Shown piece by piece: positions 42,903 through 43,809 of a DNA stretch of 43,809 nt. Source of the DNA: Planctomyces sp. (GTDB lineage Bacteria > Planctomycetota > Planctomycetia > Planctomycetales > Planctomycetaceae); NCBI GenBank assembly GCA_005778115.1, contig SXKJ01000027.1, positions 1 through 43,809 on the forward strand. Direction: 5' to 3'. Numbering within the stretch: the stretch's first letter is position 1; each line of letters starts with the position of its first letter. The notes beneath the pieces were generated by a model. That model worked only from the letters and a program-made list of their open reading frames with translations. It was not told the origin of the DNA and did not search any database. The position numbers and the translations under genes were made by a program.

Positions 42903-43809
42903 TCACTCTTTTGCCAGTTCGCCGACCTCGGCCGGCGACAGTGGGCGTTCGAAGACCAAGGTGTGGCCGATGAGGCCTCGATAGTAGGCGTCGTGAAAGT
43001 AAAAAATCTCCGCGCCGAGGATCAGCGAAGGGACGATCCCTGAATCTGCGGGAAACTTCTTCGTCATCCCCTCACCAACAGGTTTGCCGTTGAGGTACAG
43101 ACGGATGTGCCACTGACCGGCGGACGGCTCAGCGGTCATCGCGACGTGGGTCCAGCGGTCGGCTTCGATCTTGGTTGGCGATTCGACGATGTCGTTGACG
43201 TTGATCCGCGCGGCAAGCTGATACGGAGCCTTCTGGCCATGCAGGCCAAGGATGAAGCGGCGCGCTCCGAAGCCGATGATGTCTCCTCTAGCTCCATGTT
43301 CCCCCTTGCCCATCTCGGCGGCGGGCTTGATCCAGGCGGCGAGCGTCACCCCTTTCATCGGTGCTCCACCGCCGTGATGGCCGGTCAGCGCGAGCGGCAG
43401 TGTGTCCTTGTCGGCATAGGCGGAGTGTCCGAGGTAGAAGCGACCGAGTCCGCTGTCGCGACGGTAGTCCTTTCGGTTCGTCAGATTGTCAGCGAAGCGA
43501 ATCGCCGGGCGACCCGAATCGACGACCCAGTCGAGGTTCGCAAGATCGAGATGGCCGAGCGGAAAGCCATTCGCGTTGGGCGAAGTGCCGAATGAACTCG
43601 CGTGGTTGAATACGAACAGGCCCTTTCCTTCGAGCATCCGATAGTCGGTGATCGCACCAACCGGCGCGGAACCGAAGCTCGGCGGTTGATCGTTCGGTTT
43701 CGACGCGACATCGGGCGGCGCGGCTTCGCCATCGGCAAGGCGTTTGAATTCGACATCGGTGACCAGCATCTCGCCGGTGCCGGAGTTGCCGAATGCGACC
43801 GACAGCGAA
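42903..43809 (-). CDS. LamG/concanavalin-like protein, N-terminus outside the window
   Basis: The stop is at 42903-42905 and the frame is still open at the window edge. The visible 302 residues begin SLSVAFGNSGTGEMLVTDVEFKRLADGE, which precedes the first internal Met. LAAWIKPAAEMGKGEHGARGDIIGFGARRFILGLHG and RWTHVAMTAEPSAGQWHIRLYLNGKPVGEG are the two conserved LamG (laminin G-like) segments, and LILGAEIFYFHDAYYRGLIGHTLVFERPLSPAEVGELA is its end. Such domains bind glycans or calcium and are frequent in planctomycete secreted proteins. It lies upstream of the sialidase fusion on the same strand, so the two may act on the same glycan. Catalytic domains, if any, are outside the window. Confidence 0.85.
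   Translation of the reverse strand, partial: SLSVAFGNSGTGEMLVTDVEFKRLADGEAAPPDVASKPNDQPPSFGSAPVGAITDYRMLEGKGLFVFNHASSFGTSPNANGFPLGHLDLANLDWVVDSGRPAIRFADNLTNRKDYRRDSGLGRFYLGHSAYADKDTLPLALTGHHGGGAPMKGVTLAAWIKPAAEMGKGEHGARGDIIGFGARRFILGLHGQKAPYQLAARINVNDIVESPTKIEADRWTHVAMTAEPSAGQWHIRLYLNGKPVGEGMTKKFPADSGIVPSLILGAEIFYFHDAYYRGLIGHTLVFERPLSPAEVGELAKE

Overview
The window reads as a chromosomal segment of a planctomycete (phylum Planctomycetota, class Planctomycetia). The marker families are two DUF1559 pseudopilin-like proteins, a planctomycete-type haem-binding/beta-propeller giant, FG-GAP and SMP-30 secreted proteins, a GYF-domain membrane protein, a sialidase/SGNH fusion and a gene for lipid A synthesis (LpxA). 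Genus cannot be fixed from the sequence. No rRNA, tRNA, CRISPR array, integrase or insertion sequence was seen. Most of the window is ordinary core and envelope content.

Layout. 1-2.4 kb: aspartate-semialdehyde dehydrogenase (asd), then a minus-strand membrane protein downstream of a NfeD-type membrane protease (to 4.6 kb). 5.2-8.3 kb: a DUF1559 gene, a zinc-ribbon/transthyretin-like membrane protein and a leucine-rich-repeat lipoprotein, the last two translationally coupled. 8.3-14.4 kb, all minus: SMP-30 protein plus MtfA-like peptidase, a coiled-coil secreted protein, a haem protein, a FabI-like reductase and an FG-GAP protein. 14.6-17.1 kb: a PLP decarboxylase overlapping lpxA tail to tail. 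17.3-20.6 kb: a membrane gene split by an amber codon, a HicBA toxin-antitoxin pair and a large secreted alpha/beta hydrolase. 20.6-24.7 kb, minus: ComEC, a Nudix hydrolase and the canonical FabI. 25-30.6 kb: a phosphomannose-isomerase-like cupin protein and several small envelope proteins. 30.8-35.1 kb, minus: an esterase coupled by ATGA to a 1148-residue cytochrome/propeller protein. 35.4-38.5 kb: lysA, a frameshifted TPR gene and a truncated aspartic protease. 38.5-39.7 kb: decayed remains of a manC-manA operon. 40.3 kb to the end: a sialidase-SGNH fusion and a LamG-type gene that runs off the window.

The most striking non-genic signal is the density of long palindromes. At least a dozen stem-loops with arms of 11-29 bp sit between genes, in several families. 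One family occurs four times and another three times. Four palindromes lie inside the single reading frame of the 30799-34245 gene and are translated without breaking it, which resembles the in-frame palindromic elements known from Rickettsia. The second notable signal is local gene decay near 37-40 kb: a frameshifted TPR gene, manA with at least two frameshifts and a stop, manC reduced to its two ends, and a junction where the truncated manA meets a truncated protease gene.

How the genes work together: asd and lysA belong to the aspartate/diaminopimelate pathway; the two FabI proteins and LpxA serve fatty acid and lipid A synthesis; NfeD and MtfA are proteolytic housekeeping; the secreted hydrolases, sialidase and cytochrome/propeller proteins fit a polysaccharide-degrading lifestyle. 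These functional links are inferred from families, not shown by the sequence.
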